From Gracilariopsis chorda (lineage: Eukaryota; Rhodophyta; Florideophyceae; Gracilariales; Gracilariaceae): a stretch of DNA of 64,000 nucleotides. How positions within the stretch are numbered: the stretch's first letter is position 1; each line of letters opens with the position of its first letter. The translations under genes were made by a program, and so were the position numbers. The stretch is taken from positions 310,001 through 374,000 of the forward strand of contig NBIV01000027.1 of NCBI GenBank assembly GCA_003194525.1. The letters are read 5' to 3'. Under the pieces are notes generated by a model. It did not search any database, was not told the origin of the DNA, and saw only the letters and a program-made list of their open reading frames with translations. Positions 61,456 to 64,000 of the stretch are shown here, one piece after another.

Positions 61456-62918
61456 ATGTTTTTTCATTTCGAGGAAGGCCTCCGACGCTTAGCTTGTGAT
61501 CACTCACAGCCACTCGCACCATGGTGGTTACCGTTCCGATGTCGATTTCTCTCAAAGATCGTGATCAGGCCTAGATCAACCCTGGCCAACAAAGCAACTT
61601 TTCGACCGACAGGCCAAGAACAGGAAGCATGGAATCCCTCACTAGCTCTGCAGGACAACTTGGAACCCAGTGCAGGGCCGTCTGCAGTAGTTACTGCCGT
61701 AGCAGGAATAGCCCCACCTTCGGAGACCGTTGAAAAGGGCAAGGTTTTATGCCTGGATGAGCAGTTTTGCACCTTGCAAACTGCTTATAACACACTTGCG
61801 AGGGACCGTACCTCCTTCCGTGAAGCAAAGGTGCCTAAACCTGGGAGGGATGTAGCAGAGGACCTCCATCTATTAATTTTGGACGTCAACAGCTTGCTGG
61901 ACTGCTTTGATGGACCTGCTACCTTCCTTGAAGGGAGTGAGACTTGATTTGATAAAGTCTGCGCCATTCTAGAGAACTTGGAGCAAACAAATTGGCGGAC
62001 AAACCCGCTACGGAGGAACCCCAAGCAGTCTCACAGTGTGCCTAAAGTAGGGGACAGCGCAGAGACAGCAAGGAGCTGAGATCAGGGAAAAGAAGGCACT
62101 CTCGGTGATCATCGAATTCGTCGGTATCTTCTTCGAACGACTCAAGTAGCTCCAAATCTTGGACCTTGAGGCTGGTTGCGATCGCCAGCTCTAAGCCGTC
62201 ATATGCCACCAAAGGTGCTCTCCACGTCCGATGTAAGGGTAAGAAGCACTCAGGTCTCAAGGAATTGGAACCGACGAACCGGAGGAATCGAAGTTTGTTG
62301 TTGTACTGATGTTATCGGTTGGAGAACACCTCTATGTATCGAAATTTTCGTGTTACTGGTTGAGTGAGAGATTACAAAAAGCGAATGCATCTCAAACTGC
62401 GTTACCAGAAGGTTTCTGAATAGAACCCCATTTTGTTGTTGAATGTTCCTGCACGACTCGTTGAGGAAGCCGACATAATCTGGATGAACTAGGCCCCGGC
62501 ATATATCACGTTACTGTACTTTTCATGGAGGATAGCTGAAGATCTTTTCAACTGTGTAAAAGGCTCTAGTCGTGCCTTCGAGGGAGAGGTTAGCTGCTGC
62601 CGGAATGACTTGTACTACTTACTGCGGTCGTACATAATGAGTCTCACGATTCAATCGGGGATTCTCACGTTGCGGGACACCCACCAGAAGTCTATTGAGT
62701 TGAAAACTCACTATGCCATACGCCAGAACAAGGATTTCCACCGATGTGGTAATTTCTATCCTGCGCTGGAACAGTGCACGATGTTCATCGATACACTGGA
62801 CCCAGCGATCGACATCCTTGTAGTGAAGGACCGAGAAGACCAGCTAAAGCTCACTTACTTCGAGCTGGCGCAGTACGCTCGTGCCGATGGTGACGCACTG
62901 CGCGCCCGTAATCCATAG
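61456..62918 (+). pseudogene. gag relic of a second LTR element
   Basis: Sense frames at 61456-61947 and 62610-62918 with decayed sequence between. The second block reads RCGNFYPALEQCTMFIDTLDPAID and later YFELAQYARADGDALRARNP. It lines up with the first element's gag, which has KCGNVFSTTRLYSLLPDN and RYAQALGDTHRA at the same spacing. So it is a related but distinct gag. The first block is the helical, acidic part before the capsid. Confidence 0.55.
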
Positions 62919-63071
62919 CAGACGTGGAAGTCAGCAAAAGCGTTGATGCTGGAGGATAAGTCCACTTCTTTATGGCTCATAGCAGATGAACCACCCCACC
63001 AGAGGTAGGACAACGTTTAAATTGCACACGCTGATGGATTTCCGGTCCCGACTTCAGAACTGCCATCTACC

Positions 63072-63350
63072 TTGACCAAGCCGCACTCGGCAGGGCAGGG
63101 CGGTGACTTGTTGTACGATGGAAATGGTAGAGATCAGGCGCCCTTTATTCTGTATGCCAACGGATTCAACCGCAATCAGCGACCTGGTTGGTTGACCACC
63201 CGCTCATCGGAAGTAACAAAAGATGCGCAGAACGCGGATCAAGGCACCGAGGTGATAACCATCATCTGCCATCTTTGCTATACGCACGGAAATTTCTCCC
63301 AGCAGTTTTTCTGCTCCATCGGAGTCCTGCAAAAGATCTTCGCCAACTAG
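63072..63350 (+). pseudogene. Possible nucleocapsid region of the second LTR element
   Basis: A 92-codon frame with CHLCYTHGNFSQQFFC, which resembles a zinc-knuckle or Cys-His cluster, downstream of the gag relic. Starts without an ATG-dependent context. Weak. Confidence 0.3.
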
Positions 63351-64000
63351 AAGGCGTGGACTCCGCTAAATAAAGCATCTGTCCCAAGAGCATCATATCT
63401 GCGCCACAAAACAGACTTTACAGATGCAGTGCCTACCAATCCTGTCGGGAGAGCCCATCCGGCACCGCCGGCTCACCTCCACCAGTGGACGAACGACCCA
63501 GAACCCACTTCGGAGGTTAATCCGGGCCATAATGGCCAAGTTTTCGTAGTCTAAGAGTCTGAGCCACCAGCTCAGGATATCCCGGCACAGTAAAATTATT
63601 CTAATTAGTCTACCCTTTTGGATAGACTATCTCAAAATCGAGGTTGTTGACGCCCGAGGCACTATTATCTTGCCCCGCCGTATAAATACTCTCGAGGAGA
63701 GGCATTGCTGACGCGGGTTTGGAACACTTTGGTGTTCTCCGCCGACTGTAGATATGGGAGAAGAATAACTTGACCCCACGCCGAATCATGGTCATGGCCA
63801 AGCACATCTATACGGTATACGCTGAGCTTGGCCTGGAGCACCAGTTTATTGTGAGATATTTGACAGTCATGGATCAGGTGCAGGTCCGAACTTCATCGAG
63901 TAAATGACCATACCCCCGCAAGTGCGGTCTTGTATCCATTCCGACACGGTACCAAATATTGTGTATGCGAACAACCACGCGTCGAAAACGGAGGGTACAA
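63351..64000. other. Right edge, probable pol start of the second element
   Basis: No frame of useful length. By order it should hold the nucleocapsid-protease part of the second element, which continues beyond the window. Confidence 0.3.

Overview
The window is nuclear DNA from a eukaryote with few introns. Recognisable genes are an MCM4 replicative helicase subunit, a PH-domain protein kinase, a Pch2/TRIP13 AAA+ ATPase, a WW plus LURP-one-related protein, two alpha/beta hydrolases, an LRAT-like protein, a secreted LPMO-like protein and an ABC1/UbiB-type kinase. The ABC1 kinase starts with what looks like a plastid transit peptide followed by a twin-arginine signal, so a photosynthetic host is likely. 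Mostly single-exon genes scattered among decayed transposons would suit a red alga, but that is inference from style and not shown by any one marker.

Layout. 0-3 kb: a small secreted protein and a decayed antisense fragment of MCM4. 3-20.6 kb: the gene-dense part, with a membrane protein whose frame changes once, intact MCM4 on the minus strand with an E2F-type site upstream, a broken unidentified gene, a PH-kinase with a long pyrimidine-rich repeat-bearing leader, then a GC-rich cluster (hydrolase, Pch2/TRIP13, WW-LOR, second hydrolase). The first hydrolase and Pch2/TRIP13 diverge from an intergenic region carrying three long direct repeats. 20.6-35 kb: sparser, with a hairpin, two copies of a foldback repeat, an LRAT-like gene, two disordered proteins, a long GT microsatellite, a LINE RNase H relic and a coiled-coil protein. 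35.0-36.6 kb: a structurally complete Tc1/mariner element with an intact transposase, 30-bp terminal inverted repeats and inner repeats (IR/DR layout). 38-44.4 kb: the LPMO-like gene and the three-exon ABC1 kinase, whose middle exon is only 18 nt. 46.1-59.7 kb: a 13.6-kb Ty3-type LTR retrotransposon with a 5-bp target duplication. It holds decayed gag, protease, RNase H and integrase. Its reverse transcriptase region is missing, and a Penelope-like element lies there in antisense. Its 3' part holds a long antisense reading frame. 60-64 kb: relics of a second LTR element with a related gag, running off the window.

The host genes do not form one pathway. MCM4 (replication) and Pch2/TRIP13 (HORMA remodelling in meiosis and mitosis) are both chromosome-cycle genes but are not obviously co-regulated. 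The points most worth following are the LPMO-like enzyme, the 18-nt microexon, the intact Tc1 element, the antisense frame of the LTR element, and the Penelope-like insertion with a partial hammerhead-type core.
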